The translations under genes were made by a program, and so were the position numbers. Shown here in pieces: positions 1 to 6,900 of a DNA stretch of 9,899 bases. Positions within the stretch are counted from its first letter, which is position 1. Every line of letters starts with the position of its first letter. Under the pieces are notes generated by a model that saw only the letters and a list, made by a program, of their open reading frames with translations, was not told the origin of the DNA and made no database searches. Origin of the DNA: Candidatus Latescibacteria bacterium 4484_7 (GTDB lineage Bacteria; Krumholzibacteriota; Krumholzibacteriia; Krumholzibacteriales; Krumholzibacteriaceae); assembly GCA_002085285.1 (NCBI GenBank), contig NATK01000033.1:1-9899 (forward strand), written 5' to 3'.

Positions 1-672
1 CTCTGGGGAGCGTTCGGTACTACGGGGCAGCGTTGCACTGCTACTTCTAGGCTGATCGTTCATAAGCCCATAAAGGACAAATTTATCGATATGCTTGTCG
101 AGGCTGCCAAGAATTTGAAGATAGGAAATGGGCTGGACGAATCGACGGATATGGGGCCGGTGATCAGTGAGAGCCAGCGCGAAACTGTGATGAAATATGT
201 CGAGATAGGAAAGAAAGAAGGAGCCAAGCTGATTTACGGCGGCAATCCATTGACGGGTGGTGAGTACGATAAAGGGTGGTATTTCGAACCGACGATCTTT
301 GTCGATGTGAAGCCTGATATGAGAATCGCTCAAGAAGAGATCTTCGGGCCTGTCCTTTCCGTAATAGATGCCGAAGATCTCGACGATGCCATTAGAATCC
401 TCAACGGCACCAAGTACGGGTTGTCGAGTTCGATCTATACTCAGGATGTCAATAAGGCCTTCAAGGCGATGCGAGACATCGAGGCGGGGATCACATATAT
501 AAATGGTCCGACGATCGGCGCTGAGGTTCAATTGCCTTTCGGTGGCGTTAAAGAAACGGGGAACGGTCACCGTGAGGCGGCTGAAACAGCACTTGATATC
601 TTCTGCGAGTGGAAATCGATTTATGTCGATTACAGCGGTAAGCTTCAGAGAGCACAGATAGATGACAACTGA
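1..672 (+). CDS. Aldehyde dehydrogenase family protein, C-terminal part (5' truncated by window edge)
   Basis: The frame is open from base 1 and ends at TGA 670-672, so 223 codons of an enzyme normally near 500 residues are present; the N-terminal NAD(P)-binding half lies outside the window. The visible part begins just before the catalytic site: FGTTGQRCTATSR holds the nucleophilic cysteine at bases 34-36. The conserved EEIFGPV motif follows (bases 334-354), with the glutamate that contacts the nicotinamide ribose in this family, and then the C-terminal LPFGGVKETGNGHREA segment (from about base 532). The GQRCT context and the tail ending in WKSIYVDYSGKLQRAQ resemble ALDH7-like or broad bacterial aldehyde dehydrogenases. 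The reaction would be NAD(P)-dependent oxidation of an aldehyde to a carboxylate in the cytoplasm; the substrate cannot be read from the sequence. The family call is firm, the subfamily is tentative. An ATG at base 91 is internal, not the start. Confidence 0.95.
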   Translation, partial: LWGAFGTTGQRCTATSRLIVHKPIKDKFIDMLVEAAKNLKIGNGLDESTDMGPVISESQRETVMKYVEIGKKEGAKLIYGGNPLTGGEYDKGWYFEPTIFVDVKPDMRIAQEEIFGPVLSVIDAEDLDDAIRILNGTKYGLSSSIYTQDVNKAFKAMRDIEAGITYINGPTIGAEVQLPFGGVKETGNGHREAAETALDIFCEWKSIYVDYSGKLQRAQIDDN

Positions 673-695
673 TCTATTGGGGGATGAGTTGAATC

Positions 696-1616
696 TTGAT
701 TAGAACGAACGGGAAAAGGCTGGTCATCAAAGCGGTACAGGGTGTTATTTCCAATCCCAAAGTACCTTTGAGGAATCCATTCATCGTGTCTAATCAGGGG
801 CAGCCGTTTGTTCTGCCAGCTACAGGTGGGATAAGCTACAACGTTCTGGTAGGAGATTCGGTGTTCGATTTCGAGGGGGATCACATAGAGCCTTGTGTCA
901 TCATTACGAGAGAGGAAAAGGCAGTTGATCAGAACATACTCGGGGGATTGAACGTGCTCTCGTGCATAGGCAATGAGGCTTTTGTCGTGAGTGGTCCGGA
1001 GACGGGATCGAAGGGTATGGTGACGGGCAAACACGGCGGCGTCGAGCATGTTCTGATCGATTTCCCCAACGGTGTCCTCGAAAGACTCGCCATTGGGGAT
1101 AGAATTCAGGTTAGAGCATACGGTCAGGGATTGCAACTGCTCGATTTTCCACAGATTCATGTGATGAATATTTCACCCGGACTTCTTGAAAGGATGGGAA
1201 TCACTCAAAACAAGGGACAGCTGGTCGTTCCTGTTACGCACGTGATCCCGTCTTCCATCCTTGGTTCGGGATATGGTTCAAGACACAGCTACAGTGGTGA
1301 TATAGATATTCAAATACCGGACAAGGACGCTGTTCAGAGGTATGGTCTGCAGAAACTCCGCATCGGGGATGTTATTGCCATAAGAGACCTGGATGCAAGA
1401 TACGGCAGGGTAATAAGGAATGGGGCGATGTCCATAGGTGTGATCGTTCATGCTTCGTGTCTCGTGAGTGGACATGGCCCGGGTGTGACGATGATCATGT
1501 CGACCACCGAGAAGTCAATTATGCCGAAGATAGAGGACGATGCAAACATAGGACGATACCTTTCCATAGGGAGGTGGAGAAAGAAACCGGCTTACAGGAG
1601 AAGGACAAAGAAATAG
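696..1616 (+). CDS. DUF4438 domain-containing protein
   Basis: This 306-residue protein matches the DUF4438 family, known from Thermotoga and many anaerobes, with no established biochemical role. Family landmarks seen in order: a short N-terminal segment with AVQGVISNP (13-21), GDHIEPCV (61-68), LSCIGNEAFVVSGPETGSKG (88-107), TGKHGGVEHVLIDFP (110-124), GDRIQVRAYGQGL (134-146), GSGYGS (190-195), GDVIAIRDLDARYGR (224-238) and GHGPGV (259-264). It has no signal peptide or membrane segment, so it is probably cytoplasmic; its glycine-rich, strand-rich make-up suggests a beta-rich fold. The TTG start is chosen because TGA at 690-692 closes the frame just upstream and GGGGGATGAG at 679-688 can serve as a ribosome binding site. 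It starts 23 nt after the aldehyde dehydrogenase, so the two are probably cotranscribed. The C-terminus is strongly basic (RRRTKK). Confidence 0.93.
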   Translation: MIRTNGKRLVIKAVQGVISNPKVPLRNPFIVSNQGQPFVLPATGGISYNVLVGDSVFDFEGDHIEPCVIITREEKAVDQNILGGLNVLSCIGNEAFVVSGPETGSKGMVTGKHGGVEHVLIDFPNGVLERLAIGDRIQVRAYGQGLQLLDFPQIHVMNISPGLLERMGITQNKGQLVVPVTHVIPSSILGSGYGSRHSYSGDIDIQIPDKDAVQRYGLQKLRIGDVIAIRDLDARYGRVIRNGAMSIGVIVHASCLVSGHGPGVTMIMSTTEKSIMPKIEDDANIGRYLSIGRWRKKPAYRRRTKK

Positions 1617-1694
1617 TTTCTTTGCCTTTCAAGGTGCTCGAAGCAAGAAGCGTTTGAATTTTTTATTTGTATTCTATCGTCAGTTGGAGGTTCA

Positions 1695-2249
1695 ATGGTG
1701 ATCGAGTGGAGGAAGATAATTCCACAAATAGAGCTCATCGAGGAAGAAGACCTGCGTAATAAGGTCATAGAGGTTTGGAACGAAGCATTTAAATTGGGTG
1801 GATGGAATGAAGAGGAGCTGAACGAACTGCCGTTTACGCTTCTCGTCTCCGATACGCCTATTTCCCTGATAGATCACACGAGGCTCGTAACAGACATTGC
1901 TATCAGGGTGAGTGAATCACTCAAAGAGGAAGGCGGAATCGAACTAAATCGGGATTACCTCATAGCGGGAGCGATTCTCCACGATGTCGGCAAGTTGCTA
2001 GAGTTCGGCAAGTCAAATGAAGGCATTGGAGTTTCGTATTCCGGCAGGTTGCTCAGACATCCTCTCTCTGGCCTGGCCCTTGCTTACAAGCTCGGTCTTC
2101 CAGAAGAGGTCTGCCACATCATCGCTCTTCATTCGAGAGAGGGGGAAGGTTCGTACAGGAACCCCGAGGCAATTGTTTTGCACCACGCCGACTTTATCAC
2201 TTTCGAGATCGTCAAGGCCTCGATGATGAACAGATCAAGCCAGAGATGA
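1695..2249 (+). CDS. HD-domain phosphohydrolase (small, single-domain)
   Basis: This is a 184-residue soluble protein with the metal-binding signature of HD-superfamily phosphohydrolases: H61 (IDHTRLV), the H96-D97 doublet in AILHDVGK, H122 (RHPLSG), H146 (ALHSREG) and D166 within HHAD. The number and spacing of histidines suggest a two-metal centre, as in HD hydrolases acting on nucleotides or cyclic nucleotides. No sensor, GYP motif or other domain is present, so the substrate is unknown. Residues 1-55 form an acidic, probably helical N-terminal segment. The ATG start is supported by GGAGG at 1686-1690, 4 nt upstream. The 78-nt gap before it is T-rich and shows no convincing terminator or promoter. 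The stop codon lies 1 nt before the protease ATG, so translation of the two is probably coupled. The family is secure; the role is not. Confidence 0.9.
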   Translation: MVIEWRKIIPQIELIEEEDLRNKVIEVWNEAFKLGGWNEEELNELPFTLLVSDTPISLIDHTRLVTDIAIRVSESLKEEGGIELNRDYLIAGAILHDVGKLLEFGKSNEGIGVSYSGRLLRHPLSGLALAYKLGLPEEVCHIIALHSREGEGSYRNPEAIVLHHADFITFEIVKASMMNRSSQR

Positions 2250-2250
2250 A

Positions 2251-4011
2251 ATGCGAAAAACTATTGTCAAAGTGATCTTCCTGGCTATTTTGGCTGCAAG
2301 CCTTTCCAAACGCACGTTAGCAGAGGATATTCATTCAGACTCTTCAACGAGTAATGCCAAACTTGGGTATCGTCTAAGAGATTCCTTGGATTCTTTTGGC
2401 AGCGGCGATATCGTGAATCTGTGGATATTCTTTACCGATAAGGGAATTGAGAAAAGGGACAAAGGCTTTAGAGATCCAAGTGAATTTATCTCAAAACGTG
2501 CTGCCAGAAGACGATTACTGAGAAGCAGTGTGTTGGCCGACTGGTACGATGTCCCTGTGAATCCAGGTTATATAGCTGCGTTGCATCCTTATATTAACAA
2601 TCTGAGGCATCTTTCGCGTTTTCTCAATGCAGTCAGTGCATTGGTGGAGGTTGGGCGGATTGGTACCATATGCTCTTTGCCGTTCGTAAAGCAAGTTGAA
2701 CTGGTTGGAGTCGAGAGGATACCGATGGATGTATCGGTACATGAGGCCTATAATGAGTTCGATCGTTCTCGAATTTCAACAGGTGATGACCCGTTCGGTG
2801 GTAGCTTTGATCAACTTGAACAGCTCGGTCTCATTGAGCTTTTGAAACGAGGGTACAATGGGTCGGGCACTCTGAGCGGCAACGATCCCATTACCGTAGC
2901 CATACTCGATACGGGGTTCAAAAGGGAGCACAGAGCCCTGAAGGGCGTCAACGTATTGGCGGAATGGGATTTCGTCAACGACGATTCTGTGACGAGCAAT
3001 GAGCCGGGAGATCCGTTTGATCAGGATTTCCACGGCACACTGGTTCTCGGGACTATAGCGGGACATGACGAGGGGAATCTTATAGGACCGGCATGGGGTG
3101 CGAATTATCTTCTTGCCAAGACGGAGATCGTGGATAACGAGATCGTTGTGGAGGAGGATAATTGGATTGCGGGCATCGAATGGGCTGATAGTGCCGGTGC
3201 CGATATCGTAACGAGTTCTTTGGGCTACTTCGACTGGTATTCGCGTGATCAGTTAGACGGCAACACTGCCTTTTGCACCCGCGCCGCCGATATTGCTGTA
3301 TCCCACGGAATCGTCGTAGTCAATTCGGCGGGGAACAGGGGACAGGCGGGTCTCGTAGCTCCAGCAGACGGTGACAGTGTTATTGCAGTTGGTGCTGTTG
3401 ACAAAGACGGCATGATTGCATCCTTCAGCTCGAGGGGGCCCACGGCGGACGGCAGGATCAAGCCCGATCTTACAGCCATGGGTGTAGATGTTTATACGGT
3501 GTCTTATTCAGATACGGCTGGGTTTCACAGGTATAACGGCACCTCTTTCTCGGCCCCTCTTGTGGCTGGTTCCTGTGCCTTGCTTCTGGCGATAAACTGC
3601 CACTGGACTCCCATGGATTTGTTGAGCGCATTGAAGAAAAGTGCGACGAGAGTTGCCTCACCCGACAATTCGTACGGATGGGGGATCCCTGATGTTACGC
3701 TCGCTTCAGGCATCAATGTTCCCGGTTACAGGAGTAATGTTACAATTTCGAGCATCATCCCCAATCCGTTTGATGCCTCTATGAGATTGGATATCTTTGC
3801 TCCGCGAAGTACGGATTTTTCCGTAAAGGTATACGATTGCAGCGGAAGGTGTATAAGGACGCTATGCTCGAGAAGATCGATCGAATGGAATGACTCGATA
3901 GTCTGGGACGGAAGGGATGACAACGGCAATAGAGCTGCGCAGGGCGTCTATTTCGTTTCGATAGAAACGAGCGGCCGGAAGGAGGTCAAAAAGGCGGTTC
4001 TTTTGTATTGA
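2251..4011 (+). CDS. Secreted S8 (subtilisin-like) serine peptidase with C-terminal FlgD-like/sorting domain
   Basis: A 586-residue preproprotein. Residues 1-24 look like a signal peptide: basic MRKTIVK, a hydrophobic stretch to about 18, and a likely cut after TLA. Residues about 55-155 match the propeptide of S8 peptidases common in Bacteroidetes-like bacteria (FFTDKG, ISKRAARRR, DVPVNPGYI, SRFLNAVSA, LPFVKQVE). The catalytic domain follows with an intact triad: D220 (AILDTG), H261 (FHGT) and S432 (NGTSFSAP), plus oxyanion asparagine N362 (SAGN). Residues about 498-586 form a beta-sandwich tail with PNPF, VYDCSGRCIRTL and WDGRDDNGN...QGVYF, typical of FlgD-Ig or type IX-like sorting tails; it ends KKAVLLY. 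The protein is therefore exported and may be anchored or secreted through the outer membrane. The start is 1 nt after the HD gene stop with only weak AGAG upstream, suggesting translational coupling. Substrates are unknown. The tail could be a plain structural domain and not a sorting signal. Confidence 0.95.
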   Translation: MRKTIVKVIFLAILAASLSKRTLAEDIHSDSSTSNAKLGYRLRDSLDSFGSGDIVNLWIFFTDKGIEKRDKGFRDPSEFISKRAARRRLLRSSVLADWYDVPVNPGYIAALHPYINNLRHLSRFLNAVSALVEVGRIGTICSLPFVKQVELVGVERIPMDVSVHEAYNEFDRSRISTGDDPFGGSFDQLEQLGLIELLKRGYNGSGTLSGNDPITVAILDTGFKREHRALKGVNVLAEWDFVNDDSVTSNEPGDPFDQDFHGTLVLGTIAGHDEGNLIGPAWGANYLLAKTEIVDNEIVVEEDNWIAGIEWADSAGADIVTSSLGYFDWYSRDQLDGNTAFCTRAADIAVSHGIVVVNSAGNRGQAGLVAPADGDSVIAVGAVDKDGMIASFSSRGPTADGRIKPDLTAMGVDVYTVSYSDTAGFHRYNGTSFSAPLVAGSCALLLAINCHWTPMDLLSALKKSATRVASPDNSYGWGIPDVTLASGINVPGYRSNVTISSIIPNPFDASMRLDIFAPRSTDFSVKVYDCSGRCIRTLCSRRSIEWNDSIVWDGRDDNGNRAAQGVYFVSIETSGRKEVKKAVLLY

Positions 4012-4035
4012 TAATTGTTATTTTTGTCGTAATAT
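4008..4035 (+). promoter_or_regulatory. Candidate sigma70-type promoter for ppdK
   Basis: A -35-like TTGATA (4008-4013) overlaps the protease stop codon and is followed, after a 16-nt spacer, by a -10-like TAATAT (4030-4035). Each hexamer differs from consensus at one or two positions. Transcription would start near 4042, leaving a leader of about 70 nt before the ppdK GTG. It lies in the 102-nt gap between two functionally unrelated genes, where an independent promoter would make sense. AT-rich gaps yield such matches by chance, so this is only moderately supported. Confidence 0.42.
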
Positions 4036-4065
4036 TCGTAGGAACGGATCGAACGAAATCACAAA

Positions 4066-4083
4066 TTGTTGCTTTTGCAACAG
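4066..4083 (+). other. Leader hairpin upstream of ppdK
   Basis: TGTTGC (4067-4072) and GCAACA (4077-4082) form a perfect 6-bp stem with a TTTT loop, extendable by one T-G pair. It lies 18 nt before the ppdK ribosome binding site and would fall inside the mRNA leader if the promoter at 4008-4035 is used. There is no T-run after the stem, so it is not an intrinsic terminator. It could stabilise the message or be incidental. Confidence 0.35.
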
Positions 4084-4113
4084 AGGAACATCAAGACTTT
4101 GGGAGGTCGAGAA

Positions 4114-6855
4114 GTGTCGAAGAAATATGTTTACTTTTTTGGCAATGGCAAGGCAGAGGGCAACGCTCACTTGAAGGATCTGCTCGGCGGAAAGGGAGCA
4201 AATCTCGCCGAAATGACAAATCTTGGCATTCCGGTCCCGGCAGGATTTACGATATCGACCGAGGTGTGTACCTATTTTTACGAACATGGCGGTGAATATC
4301 CGAAGGGACTGAAGGAAACAGTCGCGGAGAATCTCAGTCGTGTTGAAGAGGTGATGGGCAAAAGATTTGGTGATCCCGAAGATCCACTTCTTGTTTCTGT
4401 GAGATCGGGTGCGAGGGTGAGTATGCCTGGTATGATGGATACGGTTTTGAACCTCGGCCTCAATCACGAGACGGTGAAGGGGCTGGCCAAAAGGAGCAAA
4501 AACGAGAGATTCGCATACGACTGTTTCAGAAGGTTCGTTCAGATGTACGGTGACGTGGTTCTGGGCATGAAGCCGGAAAAGAAGGACGACATCGACCCGT
4601 TCGAAGAGATTCTCAACGATAAGAAGAAGGAATCTGGTGTGGAACGAGACATCGATTTGTCCACGGAGGATCTGAAGGATCTCATAGACCGTTACATTGC
4701 AATGATAAAGAAAAAGAGAGGGATAGATTTTCCAACGGATCCCGAGGAGCAATTGTGGCAGGCGATAGGAGCCGTCTTCAATTCGTGGAACAACGAGAGA
4801 GCGATCACATACAGAAAACTGAACAGTATCCCTGACGATTGGGGAACGGCGGTGAACGTTCAGTCGATGGTATTCGGAAATCTCGGGGAGAAATCCGGAA
4901 CAGGTGTGGCCTTTACGAGAAATCCCGCTACAGGCGAGAACGTTTTTTACGGAGAGTATCTCATGCAGGCTCAGGGTGAGGATGTCGTTGCGGGGATCCG
5001 TACGCCGCAGCCAATAAACAAGAAGCAGAAGGGTGAAAGCGGTTTGCCGTCTCTCGAGGAAGAGATGCCTGAGATCTATGCACAGCTCGAGGATGTGAGA
5101 AGACGTCTCGAAAAACATTACAGGGATATGCAGGACATTGAATTTACCATTCAGGACGGAAAGCTGTGGATATTGCAGACGAGAACTGCCAAAAGGACGG
5201 GCTTTGCAGCGATCAGGATCTCAGTCGATATGGTGAGGGAAGGCTTGATAAGCAAGGAAGAGGCAATAATGAGGATCGAACCCGAGCAGCTCAACCAATT
5301 CCTACAACCGATTTTCGACGACGTCGAAAAGAAGAAGGCTGTTTCATCGGGCAGGTTGCTAGCGCACGGTATCAATGCAGGCCCTGGAGCCGCATCTGGT
5401 AAGGTGGTTTTCTCTGCAGTGGATGCCGAGGAGATGGCGGCGAAAGGTGAAGATGTGATTCTCGTCAGAATTGAGACGAGTCCGGAGGATATAAAGGGTA
5501 TGAGCGTTTCGAAGGGTATTCTCACTTCGGCCGGCGGCGCAACATCGCATGCCGCTCTCGTGGGAAGGCAGATGGGCAAGGTGTGTGTGGTCGGTGCCAA
5601 GGATTTGAAGATAGACTACAAGAAAGGGCAGATAGAAGCAGGGGGAAGGATCGTCAAGGAGGGGGATTTTATTTCTATCGACGGTACGACCGGAGAGGTG
5701 CTCGAGGGGAAGATTGCAACGAAACCATCCGAAGTGATTCAGGTGCTGATCGATCATTCGATGGACAAAGAATCGTCCGATGTCTTCAAGGACTACGAGG
5801 CTTTGATCAGTTGGTCAAATGAAATTCGGAAGCTCGGGGTCAGGGCAAACGCCGACAGGCCTGATCAGGCCTCCAAGGCCGTGGCCTTTGGTGCCGAGGG
5901 GATAGGGTTGTGCAGGACAGAGCACATGTTTTTCGAAGGAAACAGGATCGATGCGGTGCGCGAGATGATACTTGCCTCCGATCTCGAGGGGCGAAAAAAG
6001 GCGCTGGCGAAACTACTCCCCATGCAAAGAGAGGATTTCAAGGGTATATTTGAGGTGATGGAGCCGAGGCCGGTTACGATCAGAACTCTCGACCCGCCGC
6101 TTCACGAATTTTTGCCCAGGGAAAAGGATGAGATCGCCGAACTTGCAAAGAAGATGGGAATGTCAGAAGAATCTCTCACGCAGAAGGTGGAATCGCTTCG
6201 TGAAGCGAACCCGATGCTCGGTCATAGAGGATGCCGTTTAGGGATAGTTTACCCGGAAATAACGGAGATGCAGGTGAGGGCGATATTCGAGGCAGCTTGC
6301 GAATTGGCCAGGGAAGGGAAGAAGCCGAAGCCCGAGATAATGATTCCGCTTGTGGGTGACGTCAAGGAGCTTGAGTCACAGCGAGAGGTCGTAGTCAAGG
6401 TTGCAGAAGAAGTACAGAAGGAATGCGGTGAAAGAATCGAATACCTCGTAGGCACGATGATTGAAATACCGAGGGCGGCACTTACTGCAGATTCCATTGC
6501 CACTGTCGCGCAATTCTTCTCTTTCGGGACGAACGATCTCACTCAGACGACGTTTGGGCTGAGCCGTGACGATGCGGGCAAGTTCCTCAACGACTACCTA
6601 GAAAAGGGTATTTGGCCTGACGATCCGTTCCAGAAGCTCGATCAGGAAGGAGTGGGTCAGCTCATGAAGCTCGGGGTCGACAAGGGAAGAAGTGCCAATC
6701 CCGATCTCAAGGTCGGGATCTGTGGTGAACACGGCGGTGAGCCTTCTTCTGTTGAGTTCTGTCATAGAATCGGCCTGAATTATGTCAGTTGTTCTCCATT
6801 CAGGGTGCCGATTGCCATCGTGGCTGCAGCACAGGCCGTACTCAGGGAAATGTAG
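4114..6855 (+). CDS. ppdK: Pyruvate, phosphate dikinase
   Basis: This cytoplasmic enzyme interconverts pyruvate + ATP + Pi and phosphoenolpyruvate + AMP + PPi, linking glycolysis and gluconeogenesis. The 913-residue length fits the family (about 870-910). The N-terminal ATP-binding domain shows LLGGKGANLAEM (23-34) and RSGARVSMPGMMDTVLNLG (97-115). The central phosphohistidine domain has GGATSHAALVGRQMGK with the catalytic H479 (bases 5548-5550). The adjacent T477 corresponds to the threonine phosphorylated by the PPDK regulatory protein in other organisms. The C-terminal PEP/pyruvate domain has EGIGLCRTEHMF (595-606), GTNDLTQTTFG (805-815), CGEHGGEPSS (870-879) and the acid/base C893 in NYVSCSPFRVP. 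GTG 4114 is chosen over ATG 4066 because GGGAGGTC (4101-4108) lies 5-6 nt upstream and the family sequence begins at KKYVYFFG; the extra 16 codons would overlap a hairpin. All key residues are intact. No regulator gene is visible nearby. Confidence 0.98.
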   Translation: MSKKYVYFFGNGKAEGNAHLKDLLGGKGANLAEMTNLGIPVPAGFTISTEVCTYFYEHGGEYPKGLKETVAENLSRVEEVMGKRFGDPEDPLLVSVRSGARVSMPGMMDTVLNLGLNHETVKGLAKRSKNERFAYDCFRRFVQMYGDVVLGMKPEKKDDIDPFEEILNDKKKESGVERDIDLSTEDLKDLIDRYIAMIKKKRGIDFPTDPEEQLWQAIGAVFNSWNNERAITYRKLNSIPDDWGTAVNVQSMVFGNLGEKSGTGVAFTRNPATGENVFYGEYLMQAQGEDVVAGIRTPQPINKKQKGESGLPSLEEEMPEIYAQLEDVRRRLEKHYRDMQDIEFTIQDGKLWILQTRTAKRTGFAAIRISVDMVREGLISKEEAIMRIEPEQLNQFLQPIFDDVEKKKAVSSGRLLAHGINAGPGAASGKVVFSAVDAEEMAAKGEDVILVRIETSPEDIKGMSVSKGILTSAGGATSHAALVGRQMGKVCVVGAKDLKIDYKKGQIEAGGRIVKEGDFISIDGTTGEVLEGKIATKPSEVIQVLIDHSMDKESSDVFKDYEALISWSNEIRKLGVRANADRPDQASKAVAFGAEGIGLCRTEHMFFEGNRIDAVREMILASDLEGRKKALAKLLPMQREDFKGIFEVMEPRPVTIRTLDPPLHEFLPREKDEIAELAKKMGMSEESLTQKVESLREANPMLGHRGCRLGIVYPEITEMQVRAIFEAACELAREGKKPKPEIMIPLVGDVKELESQREVVVKVAEEVQKECGERIEYLVGTMIEIPRAALTADSIATVAQFFSFGTNDLTQTTFGLSRDDAGKFLNDYLEKGIWPDDPFQKLDQEGVGQLMKLGVDKGRSANPDLKVGICGEHGGEPSSVEFCHRIGLNYVSCSPFRVPIAIVAAAQAVLREM

Positions 6856-6862
6856 ATCGCTT

Positions 6863-6897
6863 GAACAATTTGTTCCCTTTTCGGAAAGGCGAACAAT
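6863..6897 (+). promoter_or_regulatory. Inverted repeat/hairpin overlapping the likely RBS of the CDP-alcohol transferase gene
   Basis: TTGTTC (6870-6875) can pair with GAACAA (6891-6896) and continue inward as CCTTT (6876-6880) with AAAGG (6885-6889), giving an 11-bp stem with one bulged C (6890) and a TCGG loop. The 3' arm includes most of GGAAAGG (6883-6889), the only Shine-Dalgarno-like sequence for the TTG start at 6901. A second GAACAA (6863-6868) forms a near-perfect palindrome with the same TTGTTC and could compete for it. No T-run follows, so an intrinsic terminator is unlikely. Structure-controlled translation or a protein-binding operator are both possible. Confidence 0.35.
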
Positions 6898-6900
6898 CCG

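Noticed and set aside
645..1160. Minus-strand open frame (171 codons) opposite the DUF4438 gene
   Set aside because: It is antisense to a gene with strong family motifs and shows no domain or credible start.
1628..1664. Possible intrinsic terminator after the DUF4438 gene (TTCAA/TTGAA followed by TTTTTT)
   Set aside because: The stem is only 5 A/T-rich pairs around a 21-nt loop and would be too weak, although the T-run is real.
4066..4113. Longer PPDK start at ATG 4066
   Set aside because: No ribosome site precedes it, the added 16 residues are not family-like, and GTG 4114 has an ideal GGGAGG site.
4018..5118. Long minus-strand open frame (366 codons) opposite ppdK
   Set aside because: It lies antisense to a fully convincing PPDK, has no recognisable domain, and its composition (rich in R, H, L, C and S) is that of a shadow frame.
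5151..5600. Minus-strand open frame (149 codons) rich in Ala, Pro, Ser and Thr
   Set aside because: It is a mirror of the glycine- and lysine-rich phosphohistidine region of PPDK and has no independent support.
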